The notes beneath the pieces were generated by a model. That model was not told the origin of the DNA and made no database searches. It saw only the letters and a list, made by a program, of their open reading frames with translations. Shown piece by piece: positions 18,601-26,150 of a DNA stretch of 64,000 nucleotides (the first letter of the stretch is position 1; each line of letters begins with the position of its first letter). Origin of the DNA: Lachnoanaerobaculum gingivalis (GTDB lineage: Bacteria; Bacillota; Clostridia; Lachnospirales; Lachnospiraceae); contig NZ_RRCO01000002.1 in NCBI RefSeq assembly GCF_003862475.1, positions 186,001 to 250,000 on the forward strand, written 5' to 3'. A program made the translations under genes and the position numbers.

Positions 18601-20343
18601 GCTCCTATAGATACCTCAGGCAAGAATTTCCAGAGCTGGAATGTAGTTAGAGGCCTTAGAAACTACAATATTGTAGGAGACAGAATTGCATTTACTATGC
18701 CTAATGTTCCTGTTACATTACAGACAGTATTTTCACCGATATCAGCAAGTAATACATGGTCTAAGAACTACGTGGACAATCTTGGTTCAAACCAGAATGT
18801 CGGTGTTATTTATCCGGTAGTAAATGAGGCCGGGGACTTTAGAATTCAAATTATAAAGTCGAGCATACCTACAGCTACAAGAAATGCTATTGCATTTGAA
18901 ACAGATGACAGCTTCAAGTCTGTTTTCCTTATGACATTTAATGTTCAAAAGAAGAATCCTGCAACAGGAAATTGGGAGAACTATGTAGATCCTACAGGAG
19001 CAGACATTACATTCGATGCAAACATTGAGACAGGTGCTTTGCTCGGCAACAGAAGCTATGGATTCTATGAGCTTGGAGGAAGTCTTGCATCACCTTCAAA
19101 TGCAGGCGGTAATACAATAAATCCGTTTACAGGAGTTGATTTCACATCACCTTCTTATACAGGAGAGTTCTCGCTTACAGTGGCAAACGGTTCAACATAT
19201 GCTTGGGGATATACACTTCCTGATGATGTAAGAAAAGTTATAGTAAGAGATGCAAGAGATGGCAGTCTTGTTTCCACACTTAATATTGCTCCTACAAGAG
19301 TAATAGAAGATTATGCGTCTTTGTACACAGCAAACATTACAAATGACTATGTGGATAATAATGGTATAACATGGCATTATGAAGGTGTGAGTGATGACAG
19401 AAATTCATTTGTACCTACAGATACAACTACAAGAGTATTGTCTGATGCTACAGTATATCTCTATTTCTCAAATGACAGAGTAGATAGAGCTCAGGCTGCA
19501 AGAGACCTTGACGATCTTATAAAACAGGCTAATATTGAACTTCCAAAAGTTGCCAATACAGGAATGTTACAAATGGCAATTGATGCTGCACAGGCTGTAC
19601 TCACAAAGACTAACAGAAAGTCATCAACAGCCGAGTTAAAGGCTGCATTTGATGCACTTGAGCTTGCATTAAAAAATGCAGGAAGAAAGTCAACCGGTGG
19701 CGGTTCTTCAAGTGGCGGTAGCTCCGGTCGTGGAAGCTCAGGTGGTGGCGCAGCTTCTTCAAATGCAGGAAGAGGAAGAGCTAACACTTGGTCAGGATCA
19801 ACACCTATTGCAGTAGGCATAGGCGGAAACTGGGAACTTATCAATCCTGAGGAAGCAGCTCAGAATCTTGATAATTCAAAGTGGATATTTAAGCTTACAA
19901 CAGGTGAGAGAGTAACAGGATGGCAATTACTAAGCTACACATTTGAGGGCAGAACAAAGGTTGAATGGTATCACTTTGAACAGGACGGTATCATGGATAG
20001 CGGATGGTTCTTAGATAGAGATACAAACAAGTGGTATTATCTGTCAATGAATCATGACGGCTTCTTTGGCGAGATGATTAAGGGATGGCATCATGATCCG
20101 GATGATACAAGATGGTATTTCCTTGACAGAAACGACGGTCATATGCATGTTTCATGGGATAAGATCGATGGAAACTGGTATTTCTTCAATCCTAACCCAC
20201 CGGCTCAGACATGGTTCTTTGACAATACCACAGGTCGTTGGAACTATGGAGATAACAAGGATATAAGACCGCTTGGTTCTATGTATGTAAACGAAGAGAC
20301 TCCTGACGGATTTCATGTAAATGCTGAGGGAGCTTGGCGATAA
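15601..20343 (+). CDS. Second giant surface protein, paralogue of the preceding gene
   Basis: 1580 aa from ATG 15601 (GGAG at 15591-15594); a longer reading from GTG 15583 overlaps the upstream stop and lacks a site. Signal peptide 1-30 (KIATLLVGTMLATQPASLPVWGA). The body holds MucBP-like modules (SVKYMDDRGNDITSL near 420) and an InlB-like HWETSS...KFTK module near 620-680, then NADYALI-type repeats also found in the upstream protein. A helical spacer of FIVAR type (~1292-1360), a Gly/Ser linker (~1361-1397) and wall-binding repeats (GWFLDRDTNKWYYL, GWHHDPDDTRWYFLD) follow. It ends with GSMYVNEETPDGFHVNAEG, closely like the upstream protein's end. A 14-base gap implies one transcript. Confidence 0.85.
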   Translation: MKTMKRKIATLLVGTMLATQPASLPVWGAAVTQPDAPTGSNFQFNFTDLNPSLKNIIQNINITGGTANTLIDTGSGDFHGMEVNHTNHYVYLPFVSPDTGNPDNGTFDNTKTLDGKSWDNIGLEGYAIEHWMTDKENGFGLWRMDGLNYPSNGKTYYAKLKADPSKNYNLRVKYTADTGVYVPGLPANLDTTKNVLDAIPQSPIVPNGFKITNTGADDTVKFFKPNTSPLFTTPFTGFNAIDSGFTMDNNKNLSGTMVNKDTEITFNYAVDTGVKKSLQVVDEIYQDAALTVLSGRKGRVGGLYYESALENIGTKNIGPNTNISTKDVTRAASSDRYILKEVNISYIDSDRNIAISNPTANATLLTNDAVSATGNYTRLTANSVSAATGAGEISGQMPNQDVKITYKYYINPAFETTLSVKYMDDRGNDITSLILSEYERANGALPTTTGASNGSKYKEVDGSGNATFLKFKTGYSSTGSYNINIPVPKVANYKYGTDHPKAQLNGGTATWGSSYQTAIANIDSSWSDTNQYFDLTTVATGPIENKEIIVTYAVDPTAIVQLIPINGAGGSIRVANSPTAAEYNVNTDAAINLSRLNQTSTSTTYDVDIKPSDMIYYPVPNAGYRFDHWETSSELGSQLVNLNLGTPQTVTGIPKSKNTITLTAKFTKIPSNFNTYHFNIGGHISPLPLGQDAEIANVDASGNPINLTFGDLSAYTAVNADTGYTVQWFDGNFNPVDATTPINNLNGQTFTAFAQPTTALVANAPVADGQLHPTNGTPSIQIHPSSIDSRLRYVIVDPITGNVVKIVNGANLVPTAGEITDSSLNPGQSYQVYTALPTAVISVGMPVPSSDVSTPTSTTIPTAINPQPGADPNNRGKAKITISPLSANTDYALIGPNGVVYPFTTPSGNNIVFDNLDPDVNYQIVARPTGTTTDPVTRQATTSPTTVSTANLVIVNTNNDITLIADATPQYTFVRINGANASAGNPLQGVAEGTQVEIKAAPIDTSGKNFQSWNVVRGLRNYNIVGDRIAFTMPNVPVTLQTVFSPISASNTWSKNYVDNLGSNQNVGVIYPVVNEAGDFRIQIIKSSIPTATRNAIAFETDDSFKSVFLMTFNVQKKNPATGNWENYVDPTGADITFDANIETGALLGNRSYGFYELGGSLASPSNAGGNTINPFTGVDFTSPSYTGEFSLTVANGSTYAWGYTLPDDVRKVIVRDARDGSLVSTLNIAPTRVIEDYASLYTANITNDYVDNNGITWHYEGVSDDRNSFVPTDTTTRVLSDATVYLYFSNDRVDRAQAARDLDDLIKQANIELPKVANTGMLQMAIDAAQAVLTKTNRKSSTAELKAAFDALELALKNAGRKSTGGGSSSGGSSGRGSSGGGAASSNAGRGRANTWSGSTPIAVGIGGNWELINPEEAAQNLDNSKWIFKLTTGERVTGWQLLSYTFEGRTKVEWYHFEQDGIMDSGWFLDRDTNKWYYLSMNHDGFFGEMIKGWHHDPDDTRWYFLDRNDGHMHVSWDKIDGNWYFFNPNPPAQTWFFDNTTGRWNYGDNKDIRPLGSMYVNEETPDGFHVNAEGAWR

Positions 20344-20376
20344 TATTGTCTGAACTATATTCAGATAAAATGGTGA

Positions 20377-20399
20377 ACGCCTCGATTCGTTCGAGGCGT
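20377..20399 (+). terminator. Hairpin after the surface-protein pair
   Basis: Perfect 9-bp GC-rich stem ACGCCTCGA/TCGAGGCGT with a 5-nt loop, 34 bases after the stop. No U tract follows, so it may be a weak terminator or an mRNA 3' end stabiliser. Confidence 0.55.
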
Positions 20400-20480
20400 A
20401 TTACCTAAAATAGGGTAATTATTCTACTTGAGTTTTGCCTTATTTGAATGTATTCTAATATATCGAATAAGGAGTACACT

Positions 20481-21491
20481 ATGAAGAAGATTTTAGTGAT
20501 AGGAACAGGTGGAACGATTGCTTCAAAGCAAATGGGTGAGGGATTGTCACCGGCACTCTCGGCACCTGAGATTTTGACATTTGTACCTGAAGTAGAAGAG
20601 TATTGTGAGATAGATGTATTGCAGGTTTGCAATATTGACTCTACAAATATTACTCCAAGTATTTGGCAGGATATAGCAAGAGCTATTGAAAGAAATTATG
20701 ATTTCTATGACGGATTTGTGATTTTACACGGTACGGATACTATGGCATATACTTCGGCGGCTCTTAGCTATATGATACAAAATTCCAGAAAGCCTATAGT
20801 TATCACAGGAGCACAAAAGCCGATAAGTATAGACGGCACAGATGCAAAATTAAATTTAAGAGACAGTATTCTCTATGCATGTGATGATTATTCTCAAAAT
20901 GTTGTTCTGGTATTTGACGGTAATGTAATTGCCGGTACCAGAGCAAAAAAGATGATGGCAAAATCATTCAATGCATTTCATAGTGTGAATTTCCCGGTAC
21001 TTGCAAGAATCCAGGAAAAGCACATAATAAGATACATTCCATACATACCAATGAGAGAGAGGGTAAGATTCTTCCTTGACTTAAGTGATTCGGTATGTGT
21101 ATTAAAAATGATTCCGGGTATGAAAGAGGGCATGCTTGGATATTTATTTGATAACTATGATTGCATTATTATAGAGAGTTTCGGAGTTGGGGGTATACCC
21201 GACAATATGCTTGATAAATTCTATACTGAGATGGAGAAGTGGCAGGAAATGGGTAAATTCATTGTCATGGCAACTCAGGTGGTAAACGAGGGTTCCAACA
21301 TGGAAATTTATCAGGTAGGTCAAAAAATCAAAAAAGATTTCAATCTTATAGAGGCATATGACATGACATTGGAAGCTACAATTACGAAATTAATGGTCCT
21401 GTTGAAAAGATACACATCATATTCGGAGCTTAGAAGAGCTTTCTATGAAGAAATAAATTATGACATATTATGTGCATTTGAGAGATTGTAA
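20481..21491 (+). CDS. ansA: L-asparaginase, type I (cytoplasmic)
   Basis: 336 aa, hydrolyses L-asparagine to aspartate and ammonia. Both catalytic motifs are present: VIGTGGTIAS near the N-terminus (first Thr nucleophile) and LHGTDTMAYTSAAL (second Thr, with Asp) at about residues 78-91; ITGAQKPI and GTRAKK follow as usual. Length fits bacterial type I enzymes (330-340). There is no signal peptide. The ATG at 20481 has AAGGAG (20467-20472); the in-frame ATG at 20448 has none. The gene lies between two surface-protein genes and 21 bases ahead of the CAP gene, with which it may be co-transcribed, though no functional link is evident. Confidence 0.92.
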   Translation: MKKILVIGTGGTIASKQMGEGLSPALSAPEILTFVPEVEEYCEIDVLQVCNIDSTNITPSIWQDIARAIERNYDFYDGFVILHGTDTMAYTSAALSYMIQNSRKPIVITGAQKPISIDGTDAKLNLRDSILYACDDYSQNVVLVFDGNVIAGTRAKKMMAKSFNAFHSVNFPVLARIQEKHIIRYIPYIPMRERVRFFLDLSDSVCVLKMIPGMKEGMLGYLFDNYDCIIIESFGVGGIPDNMLDKFYTEMEKWQEMGKFIVMATQVVNEGSNMEIYQVGQKIKKDFNLIEAYDMTLEATITKLMVLLKRYTSYSELRRAFYEEINYDILCAFERL

Positions 21492-21512
21492 AGTCTTATT
21501 TTGGAGATTAAA

Positions 21513-22862
21513 ATGGGTTTAAGCAAGAAAATCTTGGGATTAATTTTTGTTTGTTTTACAAGTTGTTTATTATCAATGACTGCTTTAGCATCACCTCCTG
21601 TTTTAGAGGGATGGAAGCAAAATGATATTGGGTGGTGGTATAGACAGGTCGATGGCACATACCCTAGTGACTCTTGGAAAAATATAAATAAAAAGTGGTA
21701 TTATTTTGATGATAACGGTTACATGGTAGAAGACTCATGGGTGGAAAACTATTATTTGGGTTCTGACGGTGCAATGCTTGTAAGTGCAATGACACCTGAC
21801 GGTCACTATGTACTTGAAAACGGTGAGAGGATAGAAGACAGCTTGGATGCAAATCAGACCGGTATTACTGTCAACGTTCACAAGCCGGATGTTGATAAAA
21901 GAGAATTGGAAAGCTTGATTGGTCCGGGTGCGGAGTTAAGCGAGTATTATAAGAGTGAAGTTTTTGAAAATTTGGAAAATAATATAGATTCTTTGGCCGG
22001 TGAGGGTATCAAAGAGGTATACGATGAGAATAATGCAGTAGAAGCTTATACTTCAAATCTCTTTGAAGAAACAAAAGTATTTGAAAACACAAATAATAAT
22101 ATCGGACCTGTGGCTGACAATACAGCTTCTGATTCAAATAATATAGGACCGACTGCCGACCAAAACAATGATACTGCAACTCAGGCAGTGCCGAGTGTTA
22201 ATGATGCCAATGAGACTACAACTCAGGCAGTACCAAGTGCTAATGATACTAATGTTACAAATGTTCCTACAACTGTTATTACAAACGACAATGTTGAAGG
22301 AGATACAAGAGCAAAGATTATTGCCAAACTTAGGGAATACGGACTGAGTGAAGCTGAGGCAAATTTATATTATTTGATAAATGAGTATAGAGAGAGTCTT
22401 GGACTTTCTAAGCTGTCATTCTCAAAATCGCTTACAAGTGTTGCAAGAGCCCATGTAAAAGATTCACATGATTACACACCGAGACTTCAGCTTGATAGCA
22501 GAGGTATTCAGGGCAATCTGCACAGCTGGTCAAATAACGGAAATTGGAGCAGTGGAGCATACACACCCGATCATGCACATGCACAAATCATGTGGGATAA
22601 GCCAAGTGAGTTGACAGACTATAAGGGAACGGGATATGAAATATCCGTATACCACAGTATAGGAATAGATCCTAAGCTTGCTCTTGATTTATGGAAGAGT
22701 TCTTCAGGTCACAATGAAGTAATAACAGGTGATAATGACTGGTCATTTATAACAACTATGGGAGTGGCTATGGATAAAAATTACTCTCATTTATGGTTTG
22801 GAGGAGATGAAGATCCGGCAGGTTATTATGACATTGAAGGATATGAAGTTGTACATCCATAA
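21513..22862 (+). CDS. Secreted CAP-domain protein with wall-binding repeats
   Basis: 449 aa. Signal peptide 1-27 (ILGLIFVCFTSCLLSMTALA). Residues ~30-105 are choline-binding-like repeats (GWWYRQVDGTYPSDSWK; KWYYFDDNGYM) ending with TPDGHYVLENGER. A low-complexity Asn/Thr-rich stretch (~190-265) contains repeated TTQAVPS(A/V)ND units. Residues ~281-440 are a CAP/SCP domain: YYLINEYRESLGLSKLSFS, VARAHVKDSHDY and SGHNEVITG show the conserved His and core. CAP domains in bacteria are of unknown or varied activity. GGAG (21503-21506) supports ATG 21513 over an upstream TTG. The wall-binding repeats are at the N-terminus here, unlike its neighbours. Confidence 0.87.
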   Translation: MGLSKKILGLIFVCFTSCLLSMTALASPPVLEGWKQNDIGWWYRQVDGTYPSDSWKNINKKWYYFDDNGYMVEDSWVENYYLGSDGAMLVSAMTPDGHYVLENGERIEDSLDANQTGITVNVHKPDVDKRELESLIGPGAELSEYYKSEVFENLENNIDSLAGEGIKEVYDENNAVEAYTSNLFEETKVFENTNNNIGPVADNTASDSNNIGPTADQNNDTATQAVPSVNDANETTTQAVPSANDTNVTNVPTTVITNDNVEGDTRAKIIAKLREYGLSEAEANLYYLINEYRESLGLSKLSFSKSLTSVARAHVKDSHDYTPRLQLDSRGIQGNLHSWSNNGNWSSGAYTPDHAHAQIMWDKPSELTDYKGTGYEISVYHSIGIDPKLALDLWKSSSGHNEVITGDNDWSFITTMGVAMDKNYSHLWFGGDEDPAGYYDIEGYEVVHP

Positions 22863-22877
22863 AAATAAAAAAACTTA

Positions 22878-22906
22878 TTGACAAACAAAAAGAAAACTGA
22901 TAACAT
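22878..22906 (+). promoter_or_regulatory. Promoter of infC-rpmI-rplT
   Basis: TTGACA (22878-22883), 17-bp spacer, TAACAT (22901-22906). This is a near-consensus sigma-A promoter placed just ahead of the infC leader. Confidence 0.8.
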
Positions 22907-22911
22907 AAACA

Positions 22912-23046
22912 CGTTGAAAGAAAGCAGGTTCGCCTCACCTTAGCACAGGAGTGACTTTGGTTCATATAAACATTTTTTTGGTTTTGATTAAATGATTATT
23001 TGGGCGGATAGTTTTCTATCTGCCTTTTTATATTGGTAAGGAAAAT
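22912..23046 (+). ncRNA. infC/L20 leader with attenuator
   Basis: Untranslated leader of the translation-factor operon. The block GCAGGTTCGCCTCACCTTAG followed by ACAGGAGTGACTTTGGTTCA is a hallmark of infC leaders in Clostridia. A perfect 9-bp terminator hairpin (GGCGGATAG/CTATCTGCC, 23003-23024) with a T5 tract follows, so expression can be cut off before infC. In Bacillus the same operon is attenuated by ribosomal protein L20; that the same holds here is inferred. Confidence 0.8.
23003..23029 (+). terminator. Attenuator terminator in the infC leader
   Basis: Stem GGCGGATAG/CTATCTGCC, loop TTTT, then TTTTT, 32 bases before the infC start codon. Its place between promoter and gene makes it a regulated terminator. 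Confidence 0.85.
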
Positions 23047-23060
23047 GGAGGTATAAAGGT

Positions 23061-23570
23061 ATTAGCGAACAATTGATTAACGAACAGATTAAAGCTAAAG
23101 AAGTTCGTCTTATTTCATCAGAGGGTGAACAGTTAGGTGTAGTTTCAATAAATGAGGCAAGGGAAAAAGCAGAGGAAGCAGGCTTGGATTTGGTTCTTAT
23201 TGCTCCAACAGCTAAACCCCCTGTTTGTAAAATTATTGATTATGGTAAATTCAGATATGAACTTGCCAGAAAAGATAAGGAAGCAAAGAAAAAGCAAAAG
23301 ACAATAGAAGTAAAAGAGGTTCGTTTATCTCCAAATATTGACACTAATGATCTTAATACTAAAGTCGGTTCAGCCAGAAAATTCTTGGAAAAAGGAAACA
23401 AGGTTAAGGTTACTCTAAGATTTAGAGGCAGGGAGATGGCAAGAATGTTCAAGTCAAAATATATTTTGGATGATTTTGCCGAGGCTCTTTCAGATGTGGC
23501 AACAATTGACAAACCTTCTAAGGCAGAAGGAAGAAGTTTGGTAATGTTTTTATCAGCAAAGAAGGCTTAA
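23061..23570 (+). CDS. infC: Translation initiation factor IF-3, probable AUU start
   Basis: 169 aa. Binds the 30S subunit, discriminates against wrong start codons and prevents 70S re-association. The N-domain ([14 protein letters not shown]), the linker ([19 protein letters not shown]) and the C-domain ([16 protein letters not shown]) are all present. The conserved family start ISEQLINEQ reads from ATT 23061. GGAGG (23047-23051) lies 9 nt ahead of it. There is no in-frame ATG/GTG upstream, and the TTG at 23073 lies 21 nt from the site and would cut the conserved start. An AUU start, as in Escherichia coli infC, lets IF-3 repress its own translation. First gene of infC-rpmI-rplT. Confidence 0.93.
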   Translation: MSEQLINEQIKAKEVRLISSEGEQLGVVSINEAREKAEEAGLDLVLIAPTAKPPVCKIIDYGKFRYELARKDKEAKKKQKTIEVKEVRLSPNIDTNDLNTKVGSARKFLEKGNKVKVTLRFRGREMARMFKSKYILDDFAEALSDVATIDKPSKAEGRSLVMFLSAKKA

Positions 23571-23598
23571 AGATATTGTAATAAAAGGAGGATTCATT

Positions 23599-23796
23599 AT
23601 GCCAAAGCTAAAGACAAATAAAGCAGCAGCGAAGCGTTTTAAGAAAACAGGAACAGGTAAGCTTGTAAGAAATAAAGCTTATAAGTCACATATCTTAACT
23701 AAGAAGTCAACAAAGAGAAAAAGAAATCTTAGAAAAGATATCGTAACAGATGCTACAAACGCAAAAGTTATGAAGAAAATTTTACCATATCTATAA
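23599..23796 (+). CDS. rpmI: 50S ribosomal protein L35
   Basis: 65 aa, strongly basic. The typical start [20 protein letters not shown] and the body ([19 protein letters not shown]) cover the whole family length. A strong site, AAGGAGG (23585-23591), precedes the ATG. It is the middle gene of the infC operon and is controlled through the shared leader. Confidence 0.97.
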   Translation: MPKLKTNKAAAKRFKKTGTGKLVRNKAYKSHILTKKSTKRKRNLRKDIVTDATNAKVMKKILPYL

Positions 23797-23823
23797 GTTG
23801 ACGAAGGGTTAGGAGGTTTTTAA

Positions 23824-24180
23824 ATGGCAAGAGTTAAAGGTGCTTTAAATGCAAAGAAAAGACATAATAGAGTTTTAAAACTTGCAAAGGGATATAGAGG
23901 AGCTCGTTCAAAGCAGTACAGAATTGCAAAGCAGTCTGTAATGAGAGCTTTAGCAAGTGCTTATGCAGGTAGAAAAGAGAGAAAGAGACAGTTCAGACAG
24001 CTTTGGATTGCAAGAATCAATGCTGCTGCAAGAATCAACGGTCTTTCATACTCAAAGCTTATGCACGGACTTAAGGTTGCAGGCGTTGATATGAACAGAA
24101 AGATGCTTGCTGAGTTGGCTGTAAATGATGCTGCAGGTTTTGCTAAGTTAGCAGAAGTTGCAAAATCAAAGCTTGCATAA
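23824..24180 (+). CDS. rplT: 50S ribosomal protein L20
   Basis: 118 aa, full length. [20 protein letters not shown] and [16 protein letters not shown] are the conserved N-terminal RNA-binding segment, followed by [18 protein letters not shown]20 is needed for early 50S assembly and in Bacillus represses this same operon by acting on its leader. AGGAGG (23811-23816) is the ribosome site. A terminator follows. Confidence 0.97.
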   Translation: MARVKGALNAKKRHNRVLKLAKGYRGARSKQYRIAKQSVMRALASAYAGRKERKRQFRQLWIARINAAARINGLSYSKLMHGLKVAGVDMNRKMLAELAVNDAAGFAKLAEVAKSKLA

Positions 24181-24203
24181 TAATTAGTATTGTATTATAC
24201 TTG

Positions 24204-24230
24204 CCACGTGAGGTAATCTCACGTGGTCTT
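24204..24230 (+). terminator. Terminator after rplT
   Basis: Perfect 9-bp stem CCACGTGAG/CTCACGTGG with a 5-nt loop followed by TCTT. The U tract is short, so some read-through into tRNA-Leu is possible. Confidence 0.65.
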
Positions 24231-24234
24231 ATAA

Positions 24235-24318
24235 GCAGAAATGGCGGAATTGGCAGACGCGCACGGTTCAGGTCCGTGTGATAGCAATATCATGAGGGTT
24301 CAAGTCCCTTTTTCTGCA
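24235..24318 (+). tRNA. tRNA-Leu (anticodon CAG)
   Basis: The acceptor stem GCAGAAA (24235-24241) pairs with TTTCTGC (24311-24317), with discriminator A at 24318. The anticodon arm CACGG-TTCAGGT-CCGTG carries CAG, reading CUG codons. A long variable arm (GATAGCAATATC) marks a class II tRNA such as Leu, and the T-arm carries GGTTCAAGTCC. The 3' CCA is not encoded. Confidence 0.95.
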
Positions 24319-24357
24319 TCAATCTATCTAAATATTGAGAGGTAGTTCATTTAAAAG

Positions 24358-24384
24358 ATTGTACATTATGTGCAATTTTTTTTT
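24358..24384 (+). terminator. Terminator after tRNA-Leu
   Basis: Stem ATTGTACA/TGTGCAAT (one G-U) with a short loop and a long T run to 24384, just ahead of the ABC exporter genes. Confidence 0.8.
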
Positions 24385-24404
24385 ATTAGAGAGAGGAGAA
24401 ACAT

Positions 24405-26150
24405 ATGTTAAAGGTACTGGCAAAATATATAAAAGAATATAAAGTTGCTTCCCTACTCACAATTGCATTCATAATAGGTGAAGTAGTATTTGAATTACTT
24501 ATACCATATATGATGACATTTATAATTGATAAAGGCGTTGCAATTAATGATTTCGGTGCGGTAATAAAATACGGTTCAATAATGATAGTTCTGGCTATTC
24601 TTGGACTTATTTGCGGTATAGCCGCAGGTATTTACGGTGCAAATGCCTCAGCGGGATTTGCTAAAAATTTACGAGAAGGTATGTTTAGAAATATTCAAAA
24701 TTTCTCTTTTTCAAATATTGATAAGTTTTCAAGTGCCGGTCTTGTCACAAGACTTACGACAGATATAACCAATGTTCAAAATTCATATCAAATGATACTT
24801 AGAATGTTGATGAGAGCTCCTGCTACACTTATTTTTGCTCTGATTATGGCTGTATCTATTTCAAGAGATATGTCGGTTATATTCTTCGTTGCTATTTTCT
24901 TTTTAGCTACGGCTCTTGCTATTATAATTGCGGTAGCTTTTAAACTCTTTAATCAGGTATTTGAAAAGTATGACGCATTGAATGCAAATGTGCAAGAAAA
25001 TATCTCAGGTATAAGAGTTGTAAAATCATATGTACAGGAAGATAAAGAAATATCTAAGTTTGATAGAGCTATAACAAATTTATATAAGTTGTTTGTAAAG
25101 GCGGAATCACTTGTTGTAATAAACAATCCTTTGATGATGTTTACGGTATATGCATGTATAATTGCGCTGTCATGGTTCGGTGCAAAAAGAATCGTAGCCG
25201 GAGCATTAACAACAGGTGAACTTACATCTCTTTTTTCATATATAATGAGTATACTTATTTCACTGATGATGCTCTCGTTTGCATTTGTAATGATTACTTT
25301 ATCTGAAGCAAGTGCAAAGAGAATTGCGGAAGTTTTGCAGGAGGAAAGTGATATAAAGACAAAGGAAAATGCATCCAAAGATGTAAAGGACGGCAGCATT
25401 GACTTTGATAATGTCAGCTTTTCATATAAAGCCGGTATCGGAAAACCTGTGCTGTCAAATATAAATATTCATATAGCATCAGGTCAGACCATAGGAATAA
25501 TCGGTGGAACAGGTAGTTCAAAGACATCTTTGGTAAATCTTATTCCAAGACTTTATGATGCCACACAGGGAAATGTATATGTGGGTGGAAAGAATGTAAA
25601 GGACTATGATATAAAGAGTCTTAGAGATGCGGTAAGTGTGGTATTGCAAAAAAATGTACTCTTCTCAGGCAGTATAATTGACAATCTTCGTTGGGGAAAT
25701 GAGAATGCTTCACCCGACGAGATAAAGAAAGCCTGTGAACTTGCTTGTGCCGACGAATTCATAGAAAGAATGCCTGAAAAGTATAATACATGGATAGAGC
25801 GTGGCGGAAGTAATGTATCAGGTGGTCAAAAGCAGAGACTTTGTATTGCAAGAGCTCTTCTGAAAAAACCTAAGATATTGATTCTTGATGACTCTACATC
25901 TGCTGTAGATACCGCTACAGATGCAAAGATAAGAAAAGCATTCAAAGAAGAGATACCTAATACTACAAAAATTATTATCTCTCAAAGAATATCATCTATA
26001 AAAGAGGCTGATAAGATTATTGTAATGGATAACGGTAAGATTGTTGGATTTGATACACATGAAAAATTACTTGAGACTAATGAGATTTACAGAACTACAG
26101 CAAATGCGCAGTCTGAAGGTAATGCGGATTTTGATAAGGCAGGTGCATAA
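24405..26150 (+). CDS. ABC exporter half-transporter, subunit with degenerate ATP site
   Basis: 581 aa: an N-terminal transmembrane domain of six helices (~15-300), then a nucleotide-binding domain. Walker A is IIGGTGSSKTSLVN (~363-376), the signature is VSGGQKQRLCIARAL, and Walker B is ILILDDSTSAVD. The residue after the Walker B Asp is Asp, not the catalytic Glu, and the H-loop region reads IIISQRISS with Gln in place of the switch His. That set marks the non-hydrolysing side in heterodimers such as TM287/288, LmrCD and BmrCD. GAGAGGAG (24390-24397) precedes the ATG. It overlaps the next gene by one base (TAATG), so the two are translated together. The substrate is unknown; drugs or peptides are typical. 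Confidence 0.9.
   Translation: MLKVLAKYIKEYKVASLLTIAFIIGEVVFELLIPYMMTFIIDKGVAINDFGAVIKYGSIMIVLAILGLICGIAAGIYGANASAGFAKNLREGMFRNIQNFSFSNIDKFSSAGLVTRLTTDITNVQNSYQMILRMLMRAPATLIFALIMAVSISRDMSVIFFVAIFFLATALAIIIAVAFKLFNQVFEKYDALNANVQENISGIRVVKSYVQEDKEISKFDRAITNLYKLFVKAESLVVINNPLMMFTVYACIIALSWFGAKRIVAGALTTGELTSLFSYIMSILISLMMLSFAFVMITLSEASAKRIAEVLQEESDIKTKENASKDVKDGSIDFDNVSFSYKAGIGKPVLSNINIHIASGQTIGIIGGTGSSKTSLVNLIPRLYDATQGNVYVGGKNVKDYDIKSLRDAVSVVLQKNVLFSGSIIDNLRWGNENASPDEIKKACELACADEFIERMPEKYNTWIERGGSNVSGGQKQRLCIARALLKKPKILILDDSTSAVDTATDAKIRKAFKEEIPNTTKIIISQRISSIKEADKIIVMDNGKIVGFDTHEKLLETNEIYRTTANAQSEGNADFDKAGA

Noticed and set aside
19491-19844. Minus-strand 117-aa Pro/Ala-rich ORF
   Set aside because: Antisense shadow of the helical spacer and Gly/Ser linker of the second giant surface protein.
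23073-23570. TTG 23073 as the infC start
   Set aside because: The Shine-Dalgarno is 21 nt away and the conserved ISEQ start would be lost; AUU at 23061 fits better.
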